A DNA stretch of 64,000 nucleotides, from assembly GCA_002794705.1 (NCBI GenBank), contig PGTK01000002.1, positions 186,001 through 250,000 of the forward strand, written 5' to 3'. This DNA is from Candidatus Thermofonsia Clade 1 bacterium (lineage in GTDB: Bacteria > Chloroflexota > Anaerolineae > Aggregatilineales > UBA2796). The position numbers and the translations under genes were made by a program. Below the pieces are notes generated by a model. That model had not been told where the DNA came from. It worked only from the letters and a program-made list of their open reading frames with translations, and ran no database searches. This document shows positions 51,531-60,380 of the stretch, in pieces (position 1 is the first letter of the stretch; every line of letters begins with the position of its first letter).

Positions 51531-52484
51531 TCAGCGGCTGGCAGTCAGCAAGTCGAGCGCAGAGAGGCGCAAGAGCGTCTCAAGCGCCGCCACACGCCCC
51601 GACTCAGCCGTCACAAATGCGTCTGCGTTCACAGCGTCGCGCCATGCCGCCCGATCCTCCAAAAAGACTTGACGTACCTGCGCGCTGAGAGTGAGAGGAA
51701 TCAAGGGCGAGGCGACCAAGCCGCCAAGCGGCACTTCAGGCGTCGTGAGGACAGGACGAAGCGCCTGTGCCAGATTCAAGCCTTCCACGCGGTAGCGATT
51801 GAGCGTCCCCGTCTCGATCGCGCCAACGCATTCGCCTTGTGCTACAGCGCGCAACATCGAAGGGACATCGGGTGTGCGGCGCACATTGCGGAAGCCTAAA
51901 AACGGCTCGAAGCCGTTGCTGCGCATGGCAAGCACAGGCAGAATCCAGTCGGTCAAGCCGCCGTCTTGCACGCGACAGAAGTCGCGCCCTGCAAAATTGC
52001 CCACGCTCGTGATGTCGCTACCGCTTGCCACTATGATCTGGCTGCTGATTCCGCTAATACGACGTGCCCCCTCCACTTGCTCCGTGAAGAGCAGTGGAGT
52101 GCCGCAACCGCGCCCTTGTGCCGCCAAGAGCGTCCAGCTATCGAGGATTCCGAAAGCGGGCAAGTCGCCGCACAGCACAGCGAGCGCTTGGGCTGCACTG
52201 GCATAGAACTCCACACGGAAGGAAAAGCCCGTCTGGGCGCGTAGAGCATCCTCTAGCGCGCCACCAGTCGCGTTGATGTCCTCTGAGATGATCACAAACG
52301 GAAACGGGCGCGTCTCAGCGCCGAATGGCACAGCAGTCGCCACAGTGGGCAGCGGCTCCGAGAGCGGCGTGGGCGAGGGCGTCGGTGTGGGTATTGGCGT
52401 TGCAGGGCGATCCGCGCCACAGGCAGCGAGGAACAGCGCTGTCACAAGAATCAGCGTTAAGTGACGGATAGCGCACTCTCCCAT
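51531..52484 (-). CDS. PhnD/phosphonate-type substrate-binding lipoprotein
   Basis: Exported binding protein of 317 residues. The signal peptide ends in a lipobox LAAC (near residue 22), followed by a Pro/Thr/Ser linker. The body is a PhnD-type periplasmic-binding domain ('FRVEFYASAAQALAVLCGDL', 'AFGILDSWTLLAAQGRGCG', 'SDITSVGNFAGRDFCRVQDG', 'QGECVGAIETGTLNRYRVEG'). The family binds phosphonates, phosphite or other small solutes. No PhnC or PhnE gene is near, so it is an orphan; a signalling role is possible. The first seven residues may be upstream of the real start. Confidence 0.82.
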   Translation of the reverse strand: MGECAIRHLTLILVTALFLAACGADRPATPIPTPTPSPTPLSEPLPTVATAVPFGAETRPFPFVIISEDINATGGALEDALRAQTGFSFRVEFYASAAQALAVLCGDLPAFGILDSWTLLAAQGRGCGTPLLFTEQVEGARRISGISSQIIVASGSDITSVGNFAGRDFCRVQDGGLTDWILPVLAMRSNGFEPFLGFRNVRRTPDVPSMLRAVAQGECVGAIETGTLNRYRVEGLNLAQALRPVLTTPEVPLGGLVASPLIPLTLSAQVRQVFLEDRAAWRDAVNADAFVTAESGRVAALETLLRLSALDLLTASR

Positions 52485-52536
52485 CTGATGAGTCGATTAA
52501 GACGCCCTCAAGTATAGACGCCGCGCCGCGCCCTCG

Positions 52537-53751
52537 CTACTCCACCTCAATCGCCATAGCGACTGCCTCGCCGCCGCCCAAGCACAACGCCGCGACTCCA
52601 CGCTTGAGTCCGCGATCTTTGAGCGCATAGATCAGCGTGATCAGAACACGGGCGCCGCTTGCGCCAACAGGATGTCCGAGCGCGATGGCGCCGCCGTTGA
52701 CGTTCAGCTTGTGCATCGGCAACTCATAGCCTTCCCGCGCCAGACCGCGCACATCTGCCAGCACTTGTGCTGCAAATGCCTCATTAATCTCAAAGAGATC
52801 GACGTCTGACATCTGCCAGCCCGCCCGCTCTAACGCCACAGGGATCGCCTTGACAGGCGCGTAGAAAATCCAGCGCGGATCGAGCGCCGCCTGTCCATAA
52901 CCAACAATGCGCGCCAAAGGCTGCGCACCATGCCGCTCTGCGAAGTCGCGGCGCGCCACCACAACAGCCGCTGCGCCGTCGTTCAAGCCCGGCGCATTGC
53001 CTGCCGTCACGCGCCCGTTCGGATCGAAGGCAGGTTTCAGCTTTGAGAGCGCCTCTAGCGTGGTCTCAGGGCGGATCGGCTCATCCCGATCCATTGTCAG
53101 CGCGCCTTTCTTATCCTGAAGCGTGACTGGCACGATCTCCGCCTTGAATTTGCCCGCCTCAGTTGCCGCCGCCGCCTTTTGATGACTGCTGAGGGCGAAT
53201 TCGTCCATCTCTTCGCGGCTGACCTCAAGCTGGTTGGCGATGAATTCAGCAGCGTTGCCCATCAGCTGATCGGTCATGGAGCAGAACAGACCGTCATGCT
53301 GTAGGCTATCCCTCAGCTCCACATGACCGTAACGGGCGCCACTGCGCGTCGCCATGTCCAGATAAGGCGCGTTGCTCATGCTCTCAATGCCGCCTGCCAC
53401 GTAAGCGACTCCATCGCCTGCCTTGACGCCATTCGCCGCCAACATGACCGCTTTCAAGCTGCTGCCGCACGCCTTGTTCACCGCCGTGCCGCCGACGCTA
53501 TCGGGGAAGCCCGCGCCGATCCAGATTTGGCGCGGTACAGCCTGCCCTGCGCCTGCTGCTACGACTTGCCCGATGATCACCTCGCTGATTGTCTCAGGCG
53601 GCAAGCCACTGCGCTCAACAGCGGCGCGCACTGCCATGCTCCCCAGCTGGACGGCGCTGAACGGCTTCAGCGCGCCCAAAAATTTGCCTTGCGGCAGACG
53701 TGCGCCGCTCACGATCACTACATCCGTTGCCTGCTTGCCATTTGTCGCCAT
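52537..53751 (-). CDS. Acetyl-CoA acetyltransferase (thiolase)
   Basis: Thiolase of 404 residues that condenses or cleaves acetyl-CoA units. It has the nucleophile Cys in 'VNKACGSSLKAVMLA', the 'NVNGGAIALGHPVGASGARV' motif with the catalytic His, and the second Cys in 'VAALCLGGGEAVAMAIE'. 'KPAFDPNGRVTAGNAPGLND' is another family block. I start at ATG 53751, after AGAGGA, where 'MATNGKQATDVVIVSGAR' opens; the frame continues 24 codons upstream into the HIT gene. It lies just downstream of the HIT gene, probably the same transcript. Confidence 0.94.
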   Translation of the reverse strand: MATNGKQATDVVIVSGARLPQGKFLGALKPFSAVQLGSMAVRAAVERSGLPPETISEVIIGQVVAAGAGQAVPRQIWIGAGFPDSVGGTAVNKACGSSLKAVMLAANGVKAGDGVAYVAGGIESMSNAPYLDMATRSGARYGHVELRDSLQHDGLFCSMTDQLMGNAAEFIANQLEVSREEMDEFALSSHQKAAAATEAGKFKAEIVPVTLQDKKGALTMDRDEPIRPETTLEALSKLKPAFDPNGRVTAGNAPGLNDGAAAVVVARRDFAERHGAQPLARIVGYGQAALDPRWIFYAPVKAIPVALERAGWQMSDVDLFEINEAFAAQVLADVRGLAREGYELPMHKLNVNGGAIALGHPVGASGARVLITLIYALKDRGLKRGVAALCLGGGEAVAMAIEVE

Positions 53752-53774
53752 GAAAAACAGTCCTCTTGAAAAAA

Positions 53775-54284
53775 CTAGCTGCTGTTGGGCGAAGATTGCC
53801 ATGCCTCGCGCAACTTGCGCCACGTCTGGACCAGCTCATCAGGGATGACCCGCGTGCTGCCCACCACTGACATAAAATTCGTATCGCCTGCCCAGCGCGG
53901 CACAATGTGCAAGTGAAAATGTCCCGCAACGCCCGCGCCCGCCGCCTCGCCCAGATTGGCGCCCACGTTGAACGCCTGCGGATTGTAGACGTGCCGCAGC
54001 GTCGCTAGGGCGGCATTGGTAGTGAGCATCAAATCGGTCAGTGCTTCAGGCGAGAGTTGCTCTGTGCTTGGCAAATGCGCATACGGCACGATCATCAAGT
54101 GACCGTTGTTATACGGGTATAAGTTCAGCGTCACATACACATGCGTTGAGCGGTAGACGACTAGCTCAGCCTCATCATCAGCGTTCACTTTGGCACAAAA
54201 AATGCAGTCCACTTCGGGCTTTTTCTTCTCTCCGCTCAAGTAGCTGTAACGCCAAGGCGTGTATAGGTGGTCAAAATTGGACAT
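53775..54284 (-). CDS. HIT family nucleotide-binding hydrolase/phosphorylase
   Basis: Histidine-triad protein of 169 residues. The active-site motif is HFHLHIVPRW, HxHxH, and other family features are 'CIFCAKV', 'TLNLYPYNNGHLMIVPYAHL' and 'AFNVGANLGEAAGAGVAGH'. The long form with a CxxC near the start resembles Ap4A phosphorylase-type HIT proteins, which cleave dinucleoside polyphosphates. I start at ATG 54284 ('MSNFDHLYTPWRYSYL'), as the extra 15 residues upstream are Cys-rich and not family-like. The thiolase gene follows after 23 bases. Confidence 0.92.
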   Translation of the reverse strand: MSNFDHLYTPWRYSYLSGEKKKPEVDCIFCAKVNADDEAELVVYRSTHVYVTLNLYPYNNGHLMIVPYAHLPSTEQLSPEALTDLMLTTNAALATLRHVYNPQAFNVGANLGEAAGAGVAGHFHLHIVPRWAGDTNFMSVVGSTRVIPDELVQTWRKLREAWQSSPNSS

Positions 54285-54397
54285 AGAGCAGCCGTGCAAT
54301 GAGCATCTATCGAACAAGGCGCAGCACAAAAGCCGCCTCCCTATTCTAGCGGCTCTGGGACAAAATGAAAGGTCGTTTTTTAGAATGGAATGGCGCG

Positions 54398-55306
54398 CTA
54401 CGCCTCGTCTTCGAGCGGCGCAATCACATTGCCCTGATGAATGGCGCGCAAACGGCGATAGGTCGCCTGCAAGGTGAGCGCGTCTGCCACGTGGAATGGC
54501 TCTGGCGCCTCCACGCCGACTGTGCCACGCGCTTCTGCCTCGATCAGCGCCTGCAGCAACTCGCGGTAGGCAAAATCTGCCTCATTCAGCGGGATATGCT
54601 GCCGCTCGCCCTTCGGACCGTATTCAATGCCGCTCAGGTGAATGTGCAAGGTCTCCAGAGCGCGCCTGCCTAGCCCATCTTCCACAGCTTTAAGCATGGC
54701 GCGGAATTCCTCATATGTATTATGCTTGCCGTCGCGGGCGTGCAGATGAGCAAAGTCAATGGCGGGCAAGACGCCCTCCACATCGCGGCTGAGCTGGATC
54801 ACCTCATCCAGTGAGCCGAACATGCTGGGCTTGCCCATGGTCTCAGGGCGCAAGATCACGTCCACGCCTTCGGCGCGCAGAATGGCGGTCAGCTCCAGCA
54901 ACTTTTCGCGCACGCGCTCGTAGACTTGTTCAGGTGGCTGATTGTGGTAAGACGCAGCATGAAAGACAATATCGCGGGCGCCCGCCAAAAAGCCCTTGCG
55001 CGCCGCCGTGAGCAGCCGCTCATCGCTCTTCTGCATGAGTTCAGCGGTCTGACTGTTCAAATTGATGAAATACGGCGCATGGACGCTGAGCGTAATGCCG
55101 TGCTGCTCAGCAGCCGCCTTGATCGCGGCACAGGCTTCATCCGTGACGCGCACGCTCTGCACCCATGCGATCTCGAGGTGATCCAAGCCGAGCGCACGGC
55201 TATGCGCAATGGCGAGTGGCGTCCCGCCGGGCTTAGGCGTGGTTTGAGGCGCACCAACCGTGCCAAAGCGCAAGGGATCGGCGGGCGGAAGGCTTGATCG
55301 GGACAT
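54398..55306 (-). CDS. Endonuclease IV-like TIM-barrel protein (AP endonuclease family 2)
   Basis: A TIM-barrel protein of 302 residues resembling endonuclease IV (Nfo), mainly the archaeal/thermophile type. Expected metal ligands are visible: His in 'LSVHAPYFINLNS', His in 'DIVFHAASYHNQP', Glu in 'RPETMGKPSMFG', Asp-His in 'AIDFAHLHARDG', His in 'HIHLSGIEYG', and Glu in 'VGVEAPEPF'. It could act on abasic DNA sites, or be a sugar isomerase of the same fold. Start at ATG 55306 ('MSRSSLPPADPLRFG'); 13 more residues are possible. Stands alone. Confidence 0.8.
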   Translation of the reverse strand: MSRSSLPPADPLRFGTVGAPQTTPKPGGTPLAIAHSRALGLDHLEIAWVQSVRVTDEACAAIKAAAEQHGITLSVHAPYFINLNSQTAELMQKSDERLLTAARKGFLAGARDIVFHAASYHNQPPEQVYERVREKLLELTAILRAEGVDVILRPETMGKPSMFGSLDEVIQLSRDVEGVLPAIDFAHLHARDGKHNTYEEFRAMLKAVEDGLGRRALETLHIHLSGIEYGPKGERQHIPLNEADFAYRELLQALIEAEARGTVGVEAPEPFHVADALTLQATYRRLRAIHQGNVIAPLEDEA

Positions 55307-55401
55307 AAAAGATTCCTCTACGGCGGCAAGCCGTGTTAAAGTCAAAGCATACCCTGTGAAATTGTACGCAAGCTAGGCGGAAAATCGCAAAAGAGCATCA
55401 C

Positions 55402-56301
55402 ATGATGGATGATTACGGCATCCCACAGACCTTTGAGACCGAAGCGCGCTTGCGCCGCCAAATTCTCTTCAGCGCACTGGGCGCCTTCGCGCTTGTATTC
55501 GTGCTATGGCAACTCGCGCCGAACAACGAGACCGTGAGCAGCCTGCTCTATCCCTTTCGGCTCGTGGTTACTTTCGTACACGAGGCAGGACACGGCATTG
55601 CGGCGTTGCTCACAGGCGGACGCTTCATTGAGTTCCGCGTCTTTCCCAATGGCGCGGGTCTAGCGACCACAGCCGGGGGCAATCGGCTGATCATCACGCA
55701 GATGGGCTATCTGGGCGCGGCATTCTTCGGCGCGATCCTGCTCTTCGCAGCCAATCGCGTACGGAGCGCCCGCTTGGTCGCTGTGTTGGCGGGCTTGTTC
55801 TTCATCGGCTGCGCGCTGCTCTTCACGGGCGGCGAAGGCTCACTGCTGATCGGCGGCGTCGGCTTGACCATTGCGCTCTGGTCAGCTGGAGGCACATTGC
55901 GGCAGAGCGAGAATCAGCTGCAGCTGATCCTGCGCGGCGCAGCTATCGGCGCGCTAGTGCTGACTTTTGTGATGGTGCGCAATAACGTGGCGCTGCTGAC
56001 AGGCATCATCAGCGGGACAGCGCTCTTTGCCCTAGCAGCGCTGGGATCGCGCCCTGTGGTGCTATTCGCGCTGAACGCACTGGCGTTGATCGTCGGCTTC
56101 AACGCGCTCAGCGACATCCTTGCGCTGTGGAACAATCAATCTGCCATGCTAGGCAATGTGCCAAACGATGCCCTCGCCGTAGCGCAAATGACCAACTTGC
56201 CCGTCAACTTCTGGCTGATCGTATGGCTGATCATCGCCCTGAGCGTGATAGGCGCCGCGATCTGGTTCGGGATCATCCGCCCGACTCGGCGAAAGTACTA
56301 G
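55402..56301 (+). CDS. M50B-like integral membrane peptidase
   Basis: A 299-residue membrane protein with about eight spans. The zinc motif HExxH is in 'VVTFVHEAGHGIAALLTGGR', inside a membrane-associated segment, as in the M50B peptidases often annotated in Actinobacteria and Chloroflexota. A second conserved motif for a zinc ligand is not clear (perhaps 'GYLGAAFFGAILL'). The family is thought to cut membrane proteins, but direct proof is lacking for this branch. A transcribed neighbour is moeA, 63 bases downstream. Confidence 0.8.
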   Translation: MMDDYGIPQTFETEARLRRQILFSALGAFALVFVLWQLAPNNETVSSLLYPFRLVVTFVHEAGHGIAALLTGGRFIEFRVFPNGAGLATTAGGNRLIITQMGYLGAAFFGAILLFAANRVRSARLVAVLAGLFFIGCALLFTGGEGSLLIGGVGLTIALWSAGGTLRQSENQLQLILRGAAIGALVLTFVMVRNNVALLTGIISGTALFALAALGSRPVVLFALNALALIVGFNALSDILALWNNQSAMLGNVPNDALAVAQMTNLPVNFWLIVWLIIALSVIGAAIWFGIIRPTRRKY

Positions 56302-56364
56302 GCGATTCCTAAGATCAGAGGCGGCAGAGCGCGCTATAATGTGCTGCAGTGAAAGGAGCCGACG

Positions 56365-57606
56365 TTGTACAGCGTTGATGAGGCACTTGAGCGCATCCTG
56401 AGCCACTTTGCGCAACTGCCCACAGAGACTGTGCGTCTTGAAGAGGTGTTTGGGCGCGTCCTAGCGCAACCGATCTATGCAGCGCACGATCGGCCGCCTT
56501 TCCCGAATAGCTCCCTAGACGGTTACGCCGTGCGCGCTGCCGACATCGCGGCTGCGCACGCCGAAGTGCCTGTGCGCCTGCCCATCAGCGGCGATATTCC
56601 AGCCGGCAGCTTTCCACAAGCACCTCTGCCAGCTGGCACAGCCATGCGCATTATGACAGGTGCGCCCATACCTGAAGGCGCCGACGCCATTGTGCCTGTG
56701 GAACAGACTGATGACGCGCCCAACCGCTTCGCGCTCAACAGTCCGTTGCCAGAGAGCGTGCTGATCCGTGCAGCTGTGCCTGCAGGCAACGGCATACGCC
56801 CTGCAGGCGAAGATGTAAAGGCAGGCGCGCTCGTGCTGGGCGCTGGAAGGCGCCTGCGCGCCCCTGACATCGGCATTTTGGCAGGTTTAGGCATAGCGCA
56901 AGTGCCAGTTGTGCGCCGCCCTGTGGTAGCGATCCTCTCCACAGGCGATGAACTGCTCCCGCCACACATGCCGCTCGCCAAAGGCAAGATTCACGATATG
57001 AACGGCGTAGCGCTGTGCGCCTGCGTCAAAGAGATCGGCGGCATAGCGCGCTTTCTGGGCATCGCGCCCGATTCAGTCGAGGCGGTCTACAGCCGACTGG
57101 AAGCCGCTGCCGACTGCGACATCATCCTCAGCACAGCGGGAGTCTCAGTGGGCGCGCTAGACGTGGTGAAAGAGGCGATCACGCGGCGCGGAACGCTGAG
57201 CCTGTGGCGCGTGAACATCCGACCGGGCAAGCCGCTTGCCTTCGGCGACTTCGGCGGCGTACCATTCTTCGGCTTGCCGGGCAATCCTGTCAGCGCGCTA
57301 GTCACCTTTGACGTTTTTGTGCGTCCTGCCATGCTGAAGTTGATGGGCATAACGCACACTGACGTGCCGCAAGCTATCGCAGAGGTAGCGGAGGCAATGC
57401 ACAGCGACGGCAGGCGCACCTACGCACGGGTCAAGCTGCAGCGCGCCGCTGATGGGCGTCTGATCGCCTTCAGCACTGGCACCCAGAGTTCAGGCGCGAT
57501 CAGCTCGCTAGTCAATGCCGACGGCTTGCTGATCATCCCCGAAGGCATGACTGAAGTGCCTATCGGGACGCGCTTGCCCGTGCGCCTATTCGATCAAGGT
57601 CTGTAG
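56365..57606 (+). CDS. moeA: Molybdopterin molybdenumtransferase MoeA
   Basis: Enzyme that inserts molybdenum into molybdopterin during cofactor synthesis, 413 residues. Visible: 'LAQPIYAAHDRPPFPNSSLD' and 'GYAVRAADI', 'AMRIMTGAPIPEGADAIVPV', 'VLGAGRRLRAPDIGILAGLG', the MoCF-fold block 'VAILSTGDELLPP', 'DIILSTAGVSVGALDVVKEA' and 'GKPLAFGDFGGVPFFGLPGN'. The TTG start at 56365 has AAAGGAG seven bases upstream. Downstream is a VKOR gene after 26 bases. Together with the XdhC protein it suggests use of molybdenum enzymes. Confidence 0.95.
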   Translation: MYSVDEALERILSHFAQLPTETVRLEEVFGRVLAQPIYAAHDRPPFPNSSLDGYAVRAADIAAAHAEVPVRLPISGDIPAGSFPQAPLPAGTAMRIMTGAPIPEGADAIVPVEQTDDAPNRFALNSPLPESVLIRAAVPAGNGIRPAGEDVKAGALVLGAGRRLRAPDIGILAGLGIAQVPVVRRPVVAILSTGDELLPPHMPLAKGKIHDMNGVALCACVKEIGGIARFLGIAPDSVEAVYSRLEAAADCDIILSTAGVSVGALDVVKEAITRRGTLSLWRVNIRPGKPLAFGDFGGVPFFGLPGNPVSALVTFDVFVRPAMLKLMGITHTDVPQAIAEVAEAMHSDGRRTYARVKLQRAADGRLIAFSTGTQSSGAISSLVNADGLLIIPEGMTEVPIGTRLPVRLFDQGL

Positions 57607-57632
57607 TGTAAGATGTTTAAGGAGTACGTTGT

Positions 57633-58169
57633 ATGACTACCAGTCACTCAGCAGGACATTACCTCACCCACGCAACCAGCAGCAATGCTGCTCGCGCCCA
57701 AAGCGACTCACTATGGCGGATCAGTCTGATCCTAGCGCTGATCGGCTTGTTCATCGCCGGCTACCTCTCGTACACCAAACTGACCAATACCGAGATCGCC
57801 TGTGTGCAAGCGATCAGCGATTGCAGCTATGTGGATAGCTCGCCGTATGCCTATCTAGGCGGATATGGCGGCGTGCCGATTGCCTACATCGGCTTCGCGG
57901 GCTATGCCGCCATTTTCCTAGCGCTGATCGGCGAGCGGCGCCTTGGGCTGCTCACAAAATATGGCAAATGGCTGATCTTTGGCATGGCGCTGATCGGTTT
58001 TCTGGTCTCAGGCTATTTGGTCGCCATACAAGCGCTGGTGCTGCAGAGCTTCTGCCAATGGTGCATGGGCAGCGCTGTGACAATGACCGTCCTGTTTGGC
58101 GTGAGCTTTGCGCGGCTGTGGCGCGCTCTGGGCGCCGAGCCTGATGACGAAGAGGCAGAGCAAGCGTAG
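57633..58169 (+). CDS. Vitamin K epoxide reductase (VKOR) family protein
   Basis: Membrane thiol oxidoreductase of 178 residues with four or five spans. It helps make disulfides outside the cytoplasm by passing electrons to quinone. Four conserved cysteines: Cys pair in 'IACVQAISDCSYVDSS' and active-site CxxC in 'SFCQWCMGSAVTM', plus the conserved Ser/Trp nearby. The ATG has AAGGAG eight bases upstream. No DsbA-like domain is fused. Runs with moeA; disulfide formation would also serve cytochrome c maturation. Confidence 0.93.
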   Translation: MTTSHSAGHYLTHATSSNAARAQSDSLWRISLILALIGLFIAGYLSYTKLTNTEIACVQAISDCSYVDSSPYAYLGGYGGVPIAYIGFAGYAAIFLALIGERRLGLLTKYGKWLIFGMALIGFLVSGYLVAIQALVLQSFCQWCMGSAVTMTVLFGVSFARLWRALGAEPDDEEAEQA

Positions 58170-58234
58170 CGAAGTGCCACGCGGGAAACAAGCGGCGCAA
58201 CAAGCCAAACGTGCCGCAGGGCGGCGCGTCCCGA

Positions 58235-59068
58235 TCAGCCCTCTGAGCTGGAGGTCAGCGCTTCTTCCTGCTGAGTCCGTGTATTCGGCTTACCGCGCCG
58301 CTTGCCCCTGCGATTATTTGCTTTGTGCGCGCCACGTCCTGCCAAAGCGCGCTCTAGCTCCGGGAAATCCGCATCAGCCGAGTTCAAGAGCGCACGGCGC
58401 AATGCCAACTCAATGGCGCTTGGCACATTCTCATCGTCATCATCCTCATCAGCGGCGGCTGCAGGCGCGGGCTCAAGCGCCTTCACGCTCAGATCAAGCT
58501 GCTTTTTGCGGCTGCTGACCTTGATCACCTTCGCCGTCAACTCTTCGCCGATCTGATAGACATCCACGGGCGATCCCATGAAGCCATGCGCCAATTCCTT
58601 GACATGCACCATGCCCGGTCGCTCCGCGCCGACATCTACAAAGACGCCGTAATTCTCAATACGTACGATCTTGCCCGTCAGCACCTGTCCGACGCGAATT
58701 TCGTCCCAGTCCAGACCGAGCGGCTTGATCATGGTGACCTCAAGGCGACCGCGCTCTGGGTCTACCTTGTGAACCCAAACTGTGACGGCTTGCCCCTCGC
58801 GCAGCACATCGCTGACGTTTCTGGGCGTTGTCTCGCCAAGCTGGGTGATATGGACGAAGGCGTCTGTGCCGATGCCCACATCAATGAAGGCGCCGCCTAG
58901 CTCAATGCGCTTGACAGTGCCATTCAGCTCCATCTTGGGCTTCAGAGCGCGCAGGGCTTGGGCGGTCTCGCGCTGGGCGGCGGTGGCAGGCTCTGAGGCA
59001 GGGCTTGGCGCGGAGTCATCAGCGCCTGCTGCCAGAGAGTCAGTGAGGGCAGCGTTTTCTTCTATCAT
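58235..59068 (-). CDS. Two-S1-domain RNA-binding protein
   Basis: A 277-residue protein with two S1 RNA-binding domains, 'LNGTVKRIELGGAFIDVGIG' (about 49-115) and 'LTGKIVRIENYGVFVDVGAE' (about 129-195). The N-terminus is an Ala/Ser/Glu-rich linker and the C-terminus is acidic, then Lys/Arg-rich ('NNRRGKRRGK'). Proteins of this kind resemble truncated ribosomal protein S1 or Tex-type accessory factors and often bind mRNA or ribosomes. Exact function unknown. The leader region to 59244 has no gene. Confidence 0.88.
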   Translation of the reverse strand: MIEENAALTDSLAAGADDSAPSPASEPATAAQRETAQALRALKPKMELNGTVKRIELGGAFIDVGIGTDAFVHITQLGETTPRNVSDVLREGQAVTVWVHKVDPERGRLEVTMIKPLGLDWDEIRVGQVLTGKIVRIENYGVFVDVGAERPGMVHVKELAHGFMGSPVDVYQIGEELTAKVIKVSSRKKQLDLSVKALEPAPAAAADEDDDDENVPSAIELALRRALLNSADADFPELERALAGRGAHKANNRRGKRRGKPNTRTQQEEALTSSSEG

Positions 59069-59190
59069 GTTCGGTTTGCTCCTTCAGCACACTGAAAAAT
59101 TCGGGATAGCGACTAGAATTATCGCATTTGGGGCGCAATTTTACTACTGTGTTAAAGCGTGGTCAACCGTAGGCTAGGCGGGAGTTTGAG

Positions 59191-59228
59191 AAAAAACGTC
59201 TCTTGCCCATGCAGGCAGGCAAGAGACG
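59191..59228 (-). terminator. Rho-independent terminator of the SPFH operon
   Basis: A perfect 11-bp stem (CGTCTCTTGCC, 59197-59207, with 59218-59228) followed on the minus strand by six T (complement of 59191-59196). It ends the SPFH operon. Confidence 0.92.
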
Positions 59229-59244
59229 CCCTAGATGCGGTCTA

Positions 59245-60357
59245 TCAGCCGCCCAGTTCCTTCAAGCGTTTCTCCCAGCGCTCAACAAGACGATTGTAAG
59301 TTGCCTCGCTGATCTCGCCGTTTGCCAAGCGCATATCTAGATTGGCGATCAGCGCTTCGATCTCCTCTTTGGTCTGTGGATTGGCGGGCGGTTGTCCAGT
59401 CGGTGGCTGCTCTTGCGCTTGCGGCTTCGCCTGCTGCTGGCTGACCTGATTTGCCATCATCTGCATCATCATCTGCTGCATCATCATCTGCTGCTGTTGC
59501 ATCTGTTGCTGCAAGGCGGCTTGCTCAGGATTCATGGCTGCGCCTAGCGACTGTCCAAGTCCCAGACCCATACCCGCGCCAGCTGCCGCGCCGCCCAAAC
59601 CCGGATTCTGTGCAGCCGCCTCAGCAATATCCAGACGGCGCAACTCGGAGAATGTGCGCGCATCGCCACCGTACTTGATGATATCCTCTTGAGTCAGGTC
59701 TTTCACATCGAAGGTGCCGGCTTGGAAACTCTTAATGCGCATTCCCAGCGCCTGAAATTCCGTGTTGAGCAGAGCAAGCGAGGCGGACTCAAGGCTGCTG
59801 ATCAGGCGATTCGCCTCCTGCACACTATTGATTTTCTCTTTTGAGATCAGCTCCGTGATCTCGCCCAGCAAGACCGTCTGAATGCGCTCACGGATATCGC
59901 CCAAGCGCAAGACTGGGCGCCCAATGCCGTATTGCTTCAAAAAGCGGATAGGGTCTTCAATGCCGATTTCAATCACGCCGCGATTGCGCAAGAGCATGAA
60001 GCCCGCGCCCCTGCCGGGCGTCTCCATATAAATGGGCGGGTTCGTCCCCCAAGTGACCTGCGGCAAATCGCGCAGGTTCACAAAGTAGACATCGGCTGTG
60101 AACATATTCTTGCCGCTGGAGACAAGAAAATTCAGCGCGCTAGAGAGCAACGGGATATTACCCGTGTTGAGCGTGTGCGCGCCCGGTCCAAGTGCATCCA
60201 GCACCTGCCCTTGCCGCACAAAGATCGCCACTTGGCTCTCTTGCACGATCACTCGTGAGCCGAAACGAAAATCGCCGTTGCCCTGCTGCGGCTCACGCCA
60301 CACCAGCTCATCTTCCATCACATTGGGATGCGAAACGACATCAATAATACGCGGCAT
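59245..60357 (-). CDS. SPFH-domain protein with Gln/Met-rich tail and SHOCT-like end
   Basis: A 370-residue protein. The first 230 residues are a SPFH/Band-7-like domain of the YdjI/virion-core type ('VIVQESQVAIFVRQGQVLDA', 'GPGAHTLNTGNIPLL', 'QVTWGTNPPIYMETPGRGAG', 'LRNRGVIEIGIEDPIRFLKQ'). Then comes a Gly/Ala stretch ('GLGGAAAGAGMGLGLGQSL'), a run rich in Gln and Met (about 285-320), and a short C-terminal helical region like SHOCT ('ANLDMRLANGEISEATYNRL'). Such proteins scaffold at membranes or bind the cell envelope. No membrane span is visible. Directly downstream of a helical gene, 23 bases apart. Confidence 0.85.
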   Translation of the reverse strand: MPRIIDVVSHPNVMEDELVWREPQQGNGDFRFGSRVIVQESQVAIFVRQGQVLDALGPGAHTLNTGNIPLLSSALNFLVSSGKNMFTADVYFVNLRDLPQVTWGTNPPIYMETPGRGAGFMLLRNRGVIEIGIEDPIRFLKQYGIGRPVLRLGDIRERIQTVLLGEITELISKEKINSVQEANRLISSLESASLALLNTEFQALGMRIKSFQAGTFDVKDLTQEDIIKYGGDARTFSELRRLDIAEAAAQNPGLGGAAAGAGMGLGLGQSLGAAMNPEQAALQQQMQQQQMMMQQMMMQMMANQVSQQQAKPQAQEQPPTGQPPANPQTKEEIEALIANLDMRLANGEISEATYNRLVERWEKRLKELGG

Positions 60358-60380
60358 GATCTTATCCTTCCTTAAAACAC

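Noticed and set aside
54041..54477. Small plus-strand open frames opposite the HIT gene and beyond
   Set aside because: No ribosome-binding site, no family pattern, antisense to a clear HIT gene or across a gap.
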